From the NCBI GenBank assembly GCA_002305545.1, contig DBRG01000020.1:5180-69179 (forward strand): 64,000 nt of DNA, given 5' to 3'. How positions within the stretch are numbered: the stretch's first letter is position 1; every line of letters starts with the position of its first letter. The notes below the pieces were generated by a model, which saw nothing but the letters and a program-made list of their open reading frames with translations, searched no databases and had not been told where the DNA came from. The position numbers and the translations under genes were made by a program. Positions 50,030 to 59,383 of this stretch are shown piece after piece. This stretch comes from Bacteroidales bacterium UBA1374 (lineage in GTDB: Bacteria; Bacteroidota; Bacteroidia; Bacteroidales; UBA932).

Positions 50030-53023
50030 TTAAAAGTTAATGTTAAGACGCAGGGTATAGAGTCTGGGGCGTGGTATGATGTTGAAGTCCACACCGTCCG
50101 AAGATACGATTTCGGGATCCAAACCCCTGTATTTGGTAAATACATATACGTTCTGCACCGAAGCAGCTATACGTATGCTCTTGGCAAATTTCAGATTGTC
50201 AAACGTATAACCCAGGTTTATATCGTCTATACGGAAGAAAGAAGCATTCTCGATAAACATATCTGAATATTTCTGATTGTTTTCAGAAGGAGCTGTCCAT
50301 CCTTCAACCAGGTACTGTTTGCTTACGTTGTTGAGATACCCCTTGTTCCAGTCATCGCTGTAGGATGTTGAATATCCCATGGCTACCCCGTTGATAATGT
50401 AGTTGCCAATGGAACCGTGACCATTAAGTCCCAGGTCCCAATTTTTGTAACGGAACTGGGTGTTGATCCCAAAGAAGGCATCCGGTGTGGGACTGAAACC
50501 GGTAACATAGCGGTCAGCGTCTGTGATCTCTCCGTCCCCGTCACGGTCTACCAGACCATTTTGAACGGGATTCCCTTCATTATCGTACAATTGCTGGAAC
50601 ATGTAGAACGTGTAGGGCGAGAAACCTTCCCGGTGCAGGGAACTGTAGCCGCCCGTTCCTCCCATTCCGGATCCTGTGGTTACGCCCAGGTATCCTTCTG
50701 TCTTCAGGGTGGTCAGCTTTGTTATTTTTGTGTCCTGAATGGTAATGTTACCTCCTATGGACCAGTGCATGTCGGCAGTCTGGACAGGTACGAAATTCAG
50801 GGTGAACTCCAATCCCTTGTTTACCATGTTTCCGATATTGGATATGATGCTGTTGCCAAAGTTGGATCCCAGGGGTGTGGATATAACGTTCAGAAGATCG
50901 TAAGTGTTCCGGTAATAAGCCTCGGCACTACCGGTAATGCGATCGCTGGCAAAACCGAAGTCCAGACCTACGTTGTAGGTTTCCGTGGTTTCCCATTTCA
51001 GGTTGGCGTTGTAAGCCAGGGGTGCCAGTGTGGTATAGAAACCGTCACCCATGAAGTATCTCATTTCTATAGCAGAAGATGAAAGATACCTGGCCAGGTA
51101 AGGATAGTAATCCGAACCGATGTCCTGTTGTCCGGTCTTGCCCCAGCCTAAACGTAGTTTCAGGGCTGAAACGGCTTTACTGGATTTCAGGAAATTCTCC
51201 TGGCCTATGTTCCAGGCAAAAGCAGCCGAGGGGAACAGGCCCCAGCGGTTGGCTTTGCTGAACCTGGACGAGGCATCGTTACGCAAGGTCACGGTGAACA
51301 GGTATTTGGATGCGATGGAATAATTGATCCTTCCAAAGAAAGAAAGCAGGTAATATTCCTTGGCATTGGTGGGTGCTGTATAGTAGTGGGCACCGGGACC
51401 ATCCGGTTCAGTGTTCTTGAATTGTTCTTCATCGTACTGAACGTAGTTATGCTGCCAGGAATAACCGGCCATCACGTCCAGGTTGCTGTTTCTGAAATCG
51501 TGATTGTAGTTCAGGTAAGTTTCCAGCAAGGTATTCAGGTTGTAATTCTCGTAGGTGACAAACAAGTCATTGCTGGAACGCATCGCAGAAATTGATCCGA
51601 GGGCGTTATACCTTTCACCCCTTGTGCGGGCTACGTCATAACCAACGTTCACGTTGGCTGTCAGATCCTCTAAACCATGCACCTTATAGGCGAGCTGAAC
51701 GTTGCCCAGCGAGCGCAATGTGTAATTATAATTGGTATAGTCATACATGGTCGAGAGCGGGTTGATACTGGCCATGGTGTTGGCACTGCCATCCGGATTG
51801 AACCAGTTCCAGTAACCGTTAGCCTTTGACTTGTCAATACTACCGTCGGCGTTAGTGAAATATACGGGCTTGGTAGGATCAAATGCCATGGCATTTCCAA
51901 TCGCACCTGTAGGTGCCCAGTTGGTTTTCTGGTAGATCCCTTTTGCATTCACATTGATGGTCAGGTGTTCATCAAAGAGCTTGGGCGAAAGGCTAATATC
52001 CACGTTGGCTCTCTGGTTGTCCCCAACCTTAAGGGTGGCCTGGTCCAGGTTGTATCCAAGGCTCAGGCGATAAGGCATATGACGGGTAGACCCATAGAGG
52101 CTAACGTTCTGGTCTGTGTTGAAGGACAGCCTGTAGATCTCTTTTTGCCAGTCAGTGTTCTCTGTTCCAAGTAGTGTCGGGATGGTCTGGTTATTGGGAT
52201 ATGTGGTGGACATGAATTCCCGGTATTCATCGGCAGTCATCATCTGAATGGCAGAGGCGTTTTGTTTTACCGAGTAACTGGAATTGTAGCTGACGTTAAA
52301 ACCTCTTCCTGTCCCTTTCTTGGTGGTAATGATAATAACCCCGTTGGAAGCCCTTGAACCATAGATAGCCGTTGCCGAAGCGTCCTTCAGGACGGTGTAG
52401 CTTTCTATGTCGTTGGGATTGACAGAAGCCAGTGGATTGCCCATTCCGGCTCCGCCGTCCCCGGTCACCGGAACTCCGTCAATAACTATCAGAGGATCGT
52501 TGGATGCATTTAAGGAAGCAGCACCACGAATTCTGATGGTTGCAGAAGATCCGGGCTGACCTGTGGCAGGTGTGATTCGCAGTCCGGAAACCTTTCCGAG
52601 CAACATCTGGTCCGGCGAAACCACCGCACCACGATTCACTTCTTCTGCCCTGATGGCTACAACCGAACCTGTCATATCGCTCTTTTTGACAGTTCCGTAG
52701 CCAATGATCACGAGTTCTTCCAGAAGTTCTGAATCTTCGTGCAAAACGACCCTGGTTGCGTTACCTGCAGCAACGACTAAGGTTTGATACCCCAGGTACG
52801 ATATCTCCAACAGGGTTTCAGGAGATGGTACTCTAAGGGTAAACTGTCCATCCAGATCTGTCGTGACACCGTAACTGGTTCCCTGTTGCAGAACCGTAGC
52901 TGCAATCACCGCTTCGCCGTTAACATCGACGACCGTTCCCCTTACTTCGTACTGAGCGTAAACAGAAGTTACGGAGAAGAGCGTGACTGCTAGCAAAAAA
53001 GTCATCAGTCTTTTCATAAACAT
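50030..53023 (-). CDS. susC: SusC-like TonB-dependent transporter
   Basis: The 997-residue outer-membrane protein has a signal peptide (FLLAVTLFSVTSVYA), a carboxypeptidase-regulatory-like domain (residues 25-100, YEVRGTVVDVNGEAVIAATV), a plug with the SusC signature (VVIGYGTVKKSDMTGSV-like stretch, then DPLIVIDGVPV and DASATAIYGSRASNGVIIIT), and a 22-strand-type barrel. It would import malto-oligosaccharides using the proton gradient through TonB. ATG codons at 53023 and 53017 are both possible. It is 20 bases downstream of the MFS transporter gene. Confidence 0.95.
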   Translation of the reverse strand: MFMKRLMTFLLAVTLFSVTSVYAQYEVRGTVVDVNGEAVIAATVLQQGTSYGVTTDLDGQFTLRVPSPETLLEISYLGYQTLVVAAGNATRVVLHEDSELLEELVIIGYGTVKKSDMTGSVVAIRAEEVNRGAVVSPDQMLLGKVSGLRITPATGQPGSSATIRIRGAASLNASNDPLIVIDGVPVTGDGGAGMGNPLASVNPNDIESYTVLKDASATAIYGSRASNGVIIITTKKGTGRGFNVSYNSSYSVKQNASAIQMMTADEYREFMSTTYPNNQTIPTLLGTENTDWQKEIYRLSFNTDQNVSLYGSTRHMPYRLSLGYNLDQATLKVGDNQRANVDISLSPKLFDEHLTINVNAKGIYQKTNWAPTGAIGNAMAFDPTKPVYFTNADGSIDKSKANGYWNWFNPDGSANTMASINPLSTMYDYTNYNYTLRSLGNVQLAYKVHGLEDLTANVNVGYDVARTRGERYNALGSISAMRSSNDLFVTYENYNLNTLLETYLNYNHDFRNSNLDVMAGYSWQHNYVQYDEEQFKNTEPDGPGAHYYTAPTNAKEYYLLSFFGRINYSIASKYLFTVTLRNDASSRFSKANRWGLFPSAAFAWNIGQENFLKSSKAVSALKLRLGWGKTGQQDIGSDYYPYLARYLSSSAIEMRYFMGDGFYTTLAPLAYNANLKWETTETYNVGLDFGFASDRITGSAEAYYRNTYDLLNVISTPLGSNFGNSIISNIGNMVNKGLEFTLNFVPVQTADMHWSIGGNITIQDTKITKLTTLKTEGYLGVTTGSGMGGTGGYSSLHREGFSPYTFYMFQQLYDNEGNPVQNGLVDRDGDGEITDADRYVTGFSPTPDAFFGINTQFRYKNWDLGLNGHGSIGNYIINGVAMGYSTSYSDDWNKGYLNNVSKQYLVEGWTAPSENNQKYSDMFIENASFFRIDDINLGYTFDNLKFAKSIRIAASVQNVYVFTKYRGLDPEIVSSDGVDFNIIPRPRLYTLRLNINF

Positions 53024-53043
53024 GTAGGTTAGTTAATAAATGT

Positions 53044-54402
53044 TTAGTTAGATAATCCAATTTTTCTATTCTTTCCAAAAGCAAGCTGTAACGGGTCATC
53101 CCTGTCATCAACAAAGAAAACGCTTACAGCTGCGATCAGCAGACAGAGCCCGGAGAATACCATGGCATAGATGGTTTTGCCTCCGTACAGGTATTTTACC
53201 ATTACTCCTCCAACCAGTCCATTGATTATTTGAGGAATAGTAATGAAAAAATTAAAAATGCCCATGTAAACACCCATCTTGTGTGCCGGAAGGGCACCCG
53301 CCAGGATGGAGTAAGGCATGGCCAGGATCCCAGCCCAGGCCATTCCAACACCGATCATGGGGAAGACCAGCATGCGCGGATCCTTTATAAAGTAAAAGGA
53401 AAGGAATCCTATGGCGCCCATAAGCAGGCACAAAGCATGGGTTCCCTTTCGGCTGATTTTTTTTGCAATAAAGGGGAGCAGGAAAGCAAAAATGGCCGCA
53501 ACCCCGTTGTAGACTCCCTGCAGAATTCCCACCCAGTCACCGGCATCGGCATAGACACGGGAAGTGTTGTCAGTAGTTCCGTACAGGTGGTCTGCCACAG
53601 CGGGCACCATATATACCCACATGGAAAACAGGGCAAACCAGGAGAAAAACTGCACAACCCCCAATTGTTTCATGGTTCTGGGGATAGATAAAAAATCTTT
53701 TCCTATCTGCCAGAAAGGCTGCTTTTCTGGCTTTACTCCTCCCTGGGGAGGGTATTCCCTGGTAGTGACAACCGTCCAGAGGACACTTCCGAATAATACG
53801 GCAGCTCCTATATAAAATGCATATTTAACGTTATTGGCAACAAGGTGTCCTGCTTCTGCATCCGGTGTATTGGACATCCCAAACCAGTTGGTCAACAGGT
53901 AAGGAAGGATGGCCCCAAGAACAGCTCCAACCCCTATCAGTGATGTCTGCACTGAAAAACCCATTGTTCGCTGTTCCGATGGGAGCAGGTCTGCCACCAA
54001 AGCCCTGAAAGGCTCCATGGCAACATTGATTGAAGCATCCATGATCATCAGGATTCCCGCCCCTATCAATATGGGTGAAATGAAGGGAGCAAGCATGGGT
54101 GCATTGGGCATCAGGACAAGGGCAAGTGCAGCCAGGATAGCACCGGTCAGGAAAAAAGGGCGTCTTCTGCCCAGCCGTGTCCAGGTTTGATCACTATAGT
54201 GACCAATAATCGGTTGTACAATCATTCCGGTCAGGGGAGCAGCAATCCAAAACAGGGAAAGATGGCTTACATCGGCCCCGAAAGATTGTAAAATCCGGCT
54301 GACGTTGGCATTTTGCAGGGCAAGCCCGAATTGAATACCCAGAAAGCCGAAAGTCATGTTCCAGATATTCCAGAATGTCATTTTCTTTTGTGTCATGGTC
54401 AA
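53044..54402 (-). CDS. MFS sugar transporter, GPH/sucrose-maltose type
   Basis: The 452-residue inner-membrane protein has 12 predicted spans. Typical features are NMTFGFLGIQFGLALQNANV, the loop motif HYSDQTWTRLGRRRPFFLTG and the repeated one near IAKKISRKGTHALCLLMGA. It resembles sugar:cation symporters of the sucrose/maltose kind (SLC45-like). In this locus it would bring maltose or glucose chains made in the periplasm into the cytoplasm, where MalQ is encoded nearby. It heads the starch operon. Upstream there is only a weak promoter match (TAAATTTA at 54423-54430, minus strand, with a TTTG at 54456-54459). Confidence 0.85.
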   Translation of the reverse strand: MTMTQKKMTFWNIWNMTFGFLGIQFGLALQNANVSRILQSFGADVSHLSLFWIAAPLTGMIVQPIIGHYSDQTWTRLGRRRPFFLTGAILAALALVLMPNAPMLAPFISPILIGAGILMIMDASINVAMEPFRALVADLLPSEQRTMGFSVQTSLIGVGAVLGAILPYLLTNWFGMSNTPDAEAGHLVANNVKYAFYIGAAVLFGSVLWTVVTTREYPPQGGVKPEKQPFWQIGKDFLSIPRTMKQLGVVQFFSWFALFSMWVYMVPAVADHLYGTTDNTSRVYADAGDWVGILQGVYNGVAAIFAFLLPFIAKKISRKGTHALCLLMGAIGFLSFYFIKDPRMLVFPMIGVGMAWAGILAMPYSILAGALPAHKMGVYMGIFNFFITIPQIINGLVGGVMVKYLYGGKTIYAMVFSGLCLLIAAVSVFFVDDRDDPLQLAFGKNRKIGLSN

Positions 54403-54513
54403 GGGTCAGGTAATACATTTTATAAATTTAGCGACTTGACCTTATAATATAAAAGCAAATCCGACGAAATGCAGAATAAAGTTGACCAGATGCAAGAAAT
54501 TCTATCCGGATTC

Positions 54514-55266
54514 TTATTCGGATAACCCCTCAATCCAGCGCATGAAAACAGGGACCCTTTGGCGGCTGACTAATATGGGTTGTTTATACGGAGGAAGCAG
54601 CTCTATGCGCAGCCTGCTGTTAAAAAATTTTGAGATGGAGTTAATTGACGATATACTGGCAATGCAATTACGGGAGAGCTTGAAAAAATCTCTTGGATTA
54701 AGCTGTTCTTCAATGGTTTCCAAACTGGAATCAGAGAGGTAATGCTTTCCCTCCCTGGTCATTATGTAGGTACTTTTATCCTCGGAAAAAAAGTATGCGA
54801 TGTCTTTTGTGTTAATGACAATGATCTGGTCACCTACCTTTATGATAAAACGTTGTTTGAAGTCCTGATATTGGTTCATCAGTTTGCCCAGATTACGGAG
54901 GTCTTGCTGTCTTCCAACTGGTTTGATGCATTTTTCCACTGCTTCCACAAATTCGGTATCACCCACCGGTTTCAGCAGATAATCAACCGCACTTTTTTTC
55001 AGTGCTGCGAGTGCATAATGTTCATAAGCAGTGACAATGATCACAGGAGGCATGGATGTAACCCTGTTGAACAATTCAAAGCAGATACCGTCCGAAAGTT
55101 CAACGTCCATCATTATCAGGTCAGCACTGTTTAATGCCAGCCACCTTGTGGCTTTATCCACGGAGTCAAGGACAGCAGCGATAACAGTATCGGGATAATA
55201 AACACTGAACAGCCGCTTTAACTGCATCTGTGCAGGGACCTCGTCTTCCAGTATAAGTACTTTCAT
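54514..55266 (-). CDS. LytTR-family response regulator
   Basis: The 250-residue protein has a receiver domain with the phosphate-accepting Asp54 in DLIMMDVELSDG, the conserved TAYEHYALAALKKSAVDYLL segment, and a C-terminal LytTR DNA-binding domain (residues 145-250, IAYFFSEDKSTYIMTREGKH and FFKLSRNCIASISSINSIS). It starts three bases after the histidine kinase stop. The gene pair lies between the starch operon and malQ, so it is a candidate regulator of starch use. SusR-type control would be usual, and this gene is not SusR. Confidence 0.92.
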   Translation of the reverse strand: MKVLILEDEVPAQMQLKRLFSVYYPDTVIAAVLDSVDKATRWLALNSADLIMMDVELSDGICFELFNRVTSMPPVIIVTAYEHYALAALKKSAVDYLLKPVGDTEFVEAVEKCIKPVGRQQDLRNLGKLMNQYQDFKQRFIIKVGDQIIVINTKDIAYFFSEDKSTYIMTREGKHYLSDSSLETIEEQLNPRDFFKLSRNCIASISSINSISKFFNSRLRIELLPPYKQPILVSRQRVPVFMRWIEGLSE

Positions 55267-55269
55267 TGC

Positions 55270-56310
55270 CTAATCAGGTATGGGCAGGCGAACCTCAAAT
55301 GTTTGCCCGCTTTTGTTAATAACAATATCTTTTTGAAAAACAGACAAATATTGTCCGCGGATATTCTTTAATCCAACTCCGGTAGAAGAGTTCTGATATA
55401 TCTTTGGCTGCAAATTATTTTTCACGACAAGGTAGCCATCTTCTGTGGTTATCATAATCTCCAGGGGACTGTCTTTACTGACGATGTTGTGTTTGGTGGC
55501 ATTTTCCATCAAAACCTGCAGGCTGCATGGGATTACAAGCCTGCCCAGGTATTCTTCACTTATGTTGAAAGTGACTTTCAGTGAATTGTCAAAGCGCTGG
55601 GACAATAAATCCACGTAAAGCTCTGCAAATTCCAATTCCTCTTTAAGCATTATGGACTCTTCTTCCCCGATGTTCAGAAAATGGCGGTACAGCGAGGCCA
55701 GTTTTCTTACGTATTCGCTGGCTTTTTCGGCATCGGTGTGGATCAGGTAGTCCAAAGAATTGAGGCTGTTAAAAAGAAAGTGCGGATTCAACTGATGCTT
55801 AAGCTGCTGGTACTGATACCTGGCTTTGTTTTTCTGATTTATTTCAATGTCCAGGGCTTTTTTGTGAACTCTTCCGTAATAGGCATAAATGTCCATACCG
55901 GCTATGAAAATCATGTTGAAGAAAAATGCCGCAAGGGCGGTATACCAGAAGTTGTAGTTGAAAAAAGAACCCTCGGCAGATCCATCCCTTGCTGACATGA
56001 TCCTCAACAGTACAGCAGAAAAAAGAGCGATCACAGAGAGACCGGATATTTCCAGAAAAGTGCGCAACATGGGTTTTTCTCCGTAGTCTATACGACGCAC
56101 CAGCATCCATACCAGCAGGAAATCAAGGATTATCATCAGCAAGGCCAGCGGATAGTTACGCAGCAGCCTGTTTAGCGTTTCGTTGAAATTAAGGTTGAAA
56201 TTGTTTTGAAAAAAAGGAATGGCACCTTCAAAAGCCAAACGGAATGCCAGTACAAAGAAAGCCAGCAGGAGCACTTCTGTGATAGTGGTTCTTTTTGTTT
56301 CCGGTGCCAT
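55270..56310 (-). CDS. LytS/YehU-type sensor histidine kinase
   Basis: The 346-residue protein has four membrane segments in the first 145 residues, a coiled-coil linker, the His_kinase motif LKHQLNPHFLFNSLNSLDY with the likely phospho-acceptor His177, and an ATPase part with VLMENATKHNIV (N box) and STGVGLKNIRGQYLS. It would pass phosphate to the LytTR regulator encoded directly downstream. There is no recognisable extracellular sensor domain, so the signal is probably felt within the membrane or through a partner such as the small membrane protein encoded upstream. Confidence 0.9.
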   Translation of the reverse strand: MAPETKRTTITEVLLLAFFVLAFRLAFEGAIPFFQNNFNLNFNETLNRLLRNYPLALLMIILDFLLVWMLVRRIDYGEKPMLRTFLEISGLSVIALFSAVLLRIMSARDGSAEGSFFNYNFWYTALAAFFFNMIFIAGMDIYAYYGRVHKKALDIEINQKNKARYQYQQLKHQLNPHFLFNSLNSLDYLIHTDAEKASEYVRKLASLYRHFLNIGEEESIMLKEELEFAELYVDLLSQRFDNSLKVTFNISEEYLGRLVIPCSLQVLMENATKHNIVSKDSPLEIMITTEDGYLVVKNNLQPKIYQNSSTGVGLKNIRGQYLSVFQKDIVINKSGQTFEVRLPIPD

Positions 56311-56316
56311 TATCGG

Positions 56317-56670
56317 TTATTTTTTCTTGCGTCGCACCACAAAGAAAATGGCCCAGCCCAGAAATTCGGTCACAAGTGTAGTTGTAACCACGTTGCTCAG
56401 TATGTTTTTCAGACCCGGAAAAAGCGTCTGTATCCAGCGGGCCCCGTTTGTTCCCAGAAAGAAACCCGCAAAAGAGGCAAGTAACAACAAACCTACTATC
56501 ACATCAACCGGCCCGTCAAACAGCCGAATCAGGATCACCACCATGGCTATTGTAAGACTGGTCAGCACGATAGTATCTCCAAAAGATGTGTCATGCAGTA
56601 AAAAACAGGCAACTGCATGTGCCAGGGCAAAGGAATGGATAATCAGATGCGTAGCGCCTGTTTTTGTCAT
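56317..56670 (-). CDS. small polytopic membrane protein upstream of the two-component system
   Basis: The 117-residue protein has about three to four hydrophobic segments (LIIHSFALAHAVACFLLHDT, IVLTSLTIAMVVILIRLF, VIVGLLLLASFAGFFLG, VTTTLVTEFLGWAIFFVV) and a basic C terminus (RRKKK). I do not recognise the family. It stops six bases before the histidine kinase start and points the same way, so it is probably cotranscribed and might be a sensory partner. It is divergent from malQ. Confidence 0.68.
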   Translation of the reverse strand: MTKTGATHLIIHSFALAHAVACFLLHDTSFGDTIVLTSLTIAMVVILIRLFDGPVDVIVGLLLLASFAGFFLGTNGARWIQTLFPGLKNILSNVVTTTLVTEFLGWAIFFVVRRKKK

Positions 56671-56711
56671 AATGGGTAAAGTTACTAAAAAATCCTGAAG
56701 ATTTTTTTAAG

Positions 56712-56719
56712 TATATTTG
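56712..56719 (+). promoter_or_regulatory. -7 promoter box for malQ
   Basis: TATATTTG matches TAnnTTTG and ends 22 bases before the malQ start codon. Confidence 0.55.
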
Positions 56720-56741
56720 TTACCATCAAAAAATATCTTTT

Positions 56742-59372
56742 ATGGAAATTATTTTTCGGATTCATTACAATGCACCTCAGGACAGTTTCTTGTTCCTAAG
56801 CGGTAATATTCCAGAATTAGGCAATGAAAATTTGAAAAAAACGCCACACATGAACAGGCTGCAGGATGGCTGGTGGGAACTGCGGATAAAACCAAAATCT
56901 TTACCTAAAGCGCTTTACTACCATTATGGCGTTTCCTGTCCTGAAGGTTCTGTTGTCTCCGAACATGCAACTCACTGTCAAAAAGGACTCCCTGCCGGAA
57001 CAAGTGTTGTAATCATTGACCGGTGGAGGGACCCGGACTATTCCTATGTTTTTCTTACCCATAAGACAACGACACCAAAAAAATCGGATATAGCCCTTAT
57101 CACCCGCAGTGTGGCCGTTCCTTCAAAGTGTCACCTTGCCATGACCGGCAACTCAGAAGGTCTGGGCATGTGGAATCCCGCGCATGCAATACCACTTCAA
57201 TACACGGGAGCTGGCTTATGGGAAGCCTCATTGTCTTTTGCAGACATAGGAAATAGCACTCCGGAATACAAATTTATTATTCGCCGGGATGGAAGTAATT
57301 CACTGGTGGAATGGGAAGAAGGACCAAACCGTGTTTTTCCGGCTATTCCTGACCTGATAAAAGGTAGCAAACATGTTGTGATTAACGAAACCCCATACAG
57401 AGGTTCAGTGGAAGGATTGCGTCATGCCGGGACGGCTATTCCAGTATTTTCTTTACGCAGCAACGAAAGCTGGGGAATAGGTGATTTCGGCGACCTGAAA
57501 AAAATGGCAGATTGGGCAAGCATGACAGGGCAGCGTGTACTCCAGATCCTGCCTGTCAACGATACCACTATGTACCATAACTGGATTGACTCCTACCCTT
57601 ATGGAGGCATATCCATCATGGCTTTGCACCCCCTCTACGTCAACATTAATGCCATGTGCCCGGCAGATGGAACTGCAGACCTTTCCCCGTTCGAAAAAGA
57701 GAGGAAAACACTGAATGAAATGCCCCAACTGGATTACGACAAAGTCTCTGTTCTGAAATGGAAAGTTATCCGGTATCTTTTTAAACATACCGGGGAGATA
57801 GTAATGAAATCTTCTTCTTTCAGAACTTTTTACAGGGAAAACAAAAAATGGCTGCTCCCCTATGCTCTTTTCTGCGTTTTGCGTGACAAATTTGGTACGG
57901 CCGATTTTTCACAATGGGAAAAATACACCACTTATGATCCTGAGTATGCCCGGGAGTTTGAAAACCTGGATTTGTATGTTTTCATACAATACCACCTTGA
58001 CAAACAACTTGCCGAAGCCCATAAATACCTGAACAGTAGAGGGATAATACTTAAGGGAGATATACCCATAGGCATTACCCCCCTGAGTGTCGAGGCCTGG
58101 ACCGAGCCCCACCTGTTCCACATGGATTCACAGGCAGGCGCTCCACCGGATGAATTTTCTGTGCAGGGTCAGAACTGGGGCTTCCCTACCTATAACTGGG
58201 AAGTAATGGAAAAAGACGGCTATGCATGGTGGAAAAACCGGTTTGGCCACATGGCACGTTACTTTGATGCTTACCGTATTGACCACATCCTGGGTTTTTT
58301 CAGGATATGGAGCATTCCTAAAGAACAGACTCAGGGTCTGATGGGCTATTTTGACCCGGCCATGCCGTTCACTGCAGAAGAAATCCGGCAATGGGGGCTT
58401 TCTTTTGACGGCGAAAGGATGACAAAGCCTTTTATAACTGATGATATCCTGAACAGGGTGTTTGGAGAGAAGGCAGACCTGATAAGGGAAAAATACCTGG
58501 ATCCGGTGAAGAATCGCGGACAATACGATCTTAAGGAGGCTTTCTCCACTCAAAGGAAGATTGCGCTGCATTTCGCGTCCCTGAAGGACAACCAGGAGAA
58601 CCGTATCTTGTGCAACAGCCTGCTGGATCTGGCAGCTAATGTGCTTTTTGTTCCACAACCGGGTAAAGAAGATGCATACCATCCGAGGATCTCGGCTCAG
58701 TTCAACTATTCGTACAAGGCCCTTGACGAAAATTCCAAATTTGCTTTCAACCGCCTCTACGACCACTTCTTCTACAAAAGGCACAATGAGTTCTGGTATC
58801 ACCAGGCCATGAAGAAACTACCTCCCCTGATCTCGGCAACAAATATGCTTTGCTGCGCCGAAGACCTGGGCATGATACCCGATTGTGTACCGCCCCTGAT
58901 GAAAGAACTGGCCATGCTCAGCCTCGAGGTTCAGCGAATGCCTAAGGACAAATACCGTGACTTTGGCGATCCGGCCTCCTATCCGTTTTTATGTGTATGT
59001 ACTACCGGCTCGCACGATACCAGCACCCTGAGGGGATGGTGGGAAGAAGACCGCAACATCACCAACCGGTTTTTCAACACCGTTCTTGGAATGCCCGGGG
59101 AGGCTCCCGTGTATTGTGAACCCTGGATTTGCATGCAAGTGATCAGGGATCATCTCAGGTGTCCGGCCATGCTATGCATCCTGCCCTGGCAGGACTGGAT
59201 GTCGGTATCGGGAAAATTACGCCGGGAAAATCCACACGATGAGCGCATCAATGTGCCGGCCATTGTGCCGCATTACTGGCGTTACAGGATGCATATGACC
59301 CTGGAAGAACTCCTTGGGGAGAGAGACTTTAACAACGATCTGAAAAACCTGATCCTGGACAGCGGAAGATAA
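56742..59372 (+). CDS. malQ: 4-alpha-glucanotransferase with two CBM20 domains (DPE2-type GH77)
   Basis: The 876-residue cytoplasmic enzyme has two N-terminal starch-binding CBM20 domains (about residues 1-100, with LFLSGNIPELGN, and 118-225, with LAMTGNSEGLGMWNPAHA), then a GH77 domain. Catalytic regions are YFDAYRIDHILGFFRIW with the nucleophile Asp, CCAEDLGMIPDCV with the acid Glu, and TGSHDTSTLRGWW. This plan is that of plant DPE2 and related bacterial enzymes, which move glucose units from maltose onto glucan chains. It would process maltose and maltodextrins imported through the starch locus that lies divergent from it. Confidence 0.95.
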   Translation: MEIIFRIHYNAPQDSFLFLSGNIPELGNENLKKTPHMNRLQDGWWELRIKPKSLPKALYYHYGVSCPEGSVVSEHATHCQKGLPAGTSVVIIDRWRDPDYSYVFLTHKTTTPKKSDIALITRSVAVPSKCHLAMTGNSEGLGMWNPAHAIPLQYTGAGLWEASLSFADIGNSTPEYKFIIRRDGSNSLVEWEEGPNRVFPAIPDLIKGSKHVVINETPYRGSVEGLRHAGTAIPVFSLRSNESWGIGDFGDLKKMADWASMTGQRVLQILPVNDTTMYHNWIDSYPYGGISIMALHPLYVNINAMCPADGTADLSPFEKERKTLNEMPQLDYDKVSVLKWKVIRYLFKHTGEIVMKSSSFRTFYRENKKWLLPYALFCVLRDKFGTADFSQWEKYTTYDPEYAREFENLDLYVFIQYHLDKQLAEAHKYLNSRGIILKGDIPIGITPLSVEAWTEPHLFHMDSQAGAPPDEFSVQGQNWGFPTYNWEVMEKDGYAWWKNRFGHMARYFDAYRIDHILGFFRIWSIPKEQTQGLMGYFDPAMPFTAEEIRQWGLSFDGERMTKPFITDDILNRVFGEKADLIREKYLDPVKNRGQYDLKEAFSTQRKIALHFASLKDNQENRILCNSLLDLAANVLFVPQPGKEDAYHPRISAQFNYSYKALDENSKFAFNRLYDHFFYKRHNEFWYHQAMKKLPPLISATNMLCCAEDLGMIPDCVPPLMKELAMLSLEVQRMPKDKYRDFGDPASYPFLCVCTTGSHDTSTLRGWWEEDRNITNRFFNTVLGMPGEAPVYCEPWICMQVIRDHLRCPAMLCILPWQDWMSVSGKLRRENPHDERINVPAIVPHYWRYRMHMTLEELLGERDFNNDLKNLILDSGR

Positions 59373-59383
59373 AAAAATCCTGC

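Noticed and set aside
54514..56310. SusR or hybrid two-component regulator of the starch locus
   Set aside because: The genes encode a separate LytS-type kinase and LytTR regulator. The SusR layout (outer segment with membrane span and helix-turn-helix in one chain) is not present.
58128..58802. 224-residue open frame on the minus strand inside malQ
   Set aside because: The GH77 gene on the plus strand has all catalytic motifs across this stretch, so the opposite frame is a shadow.
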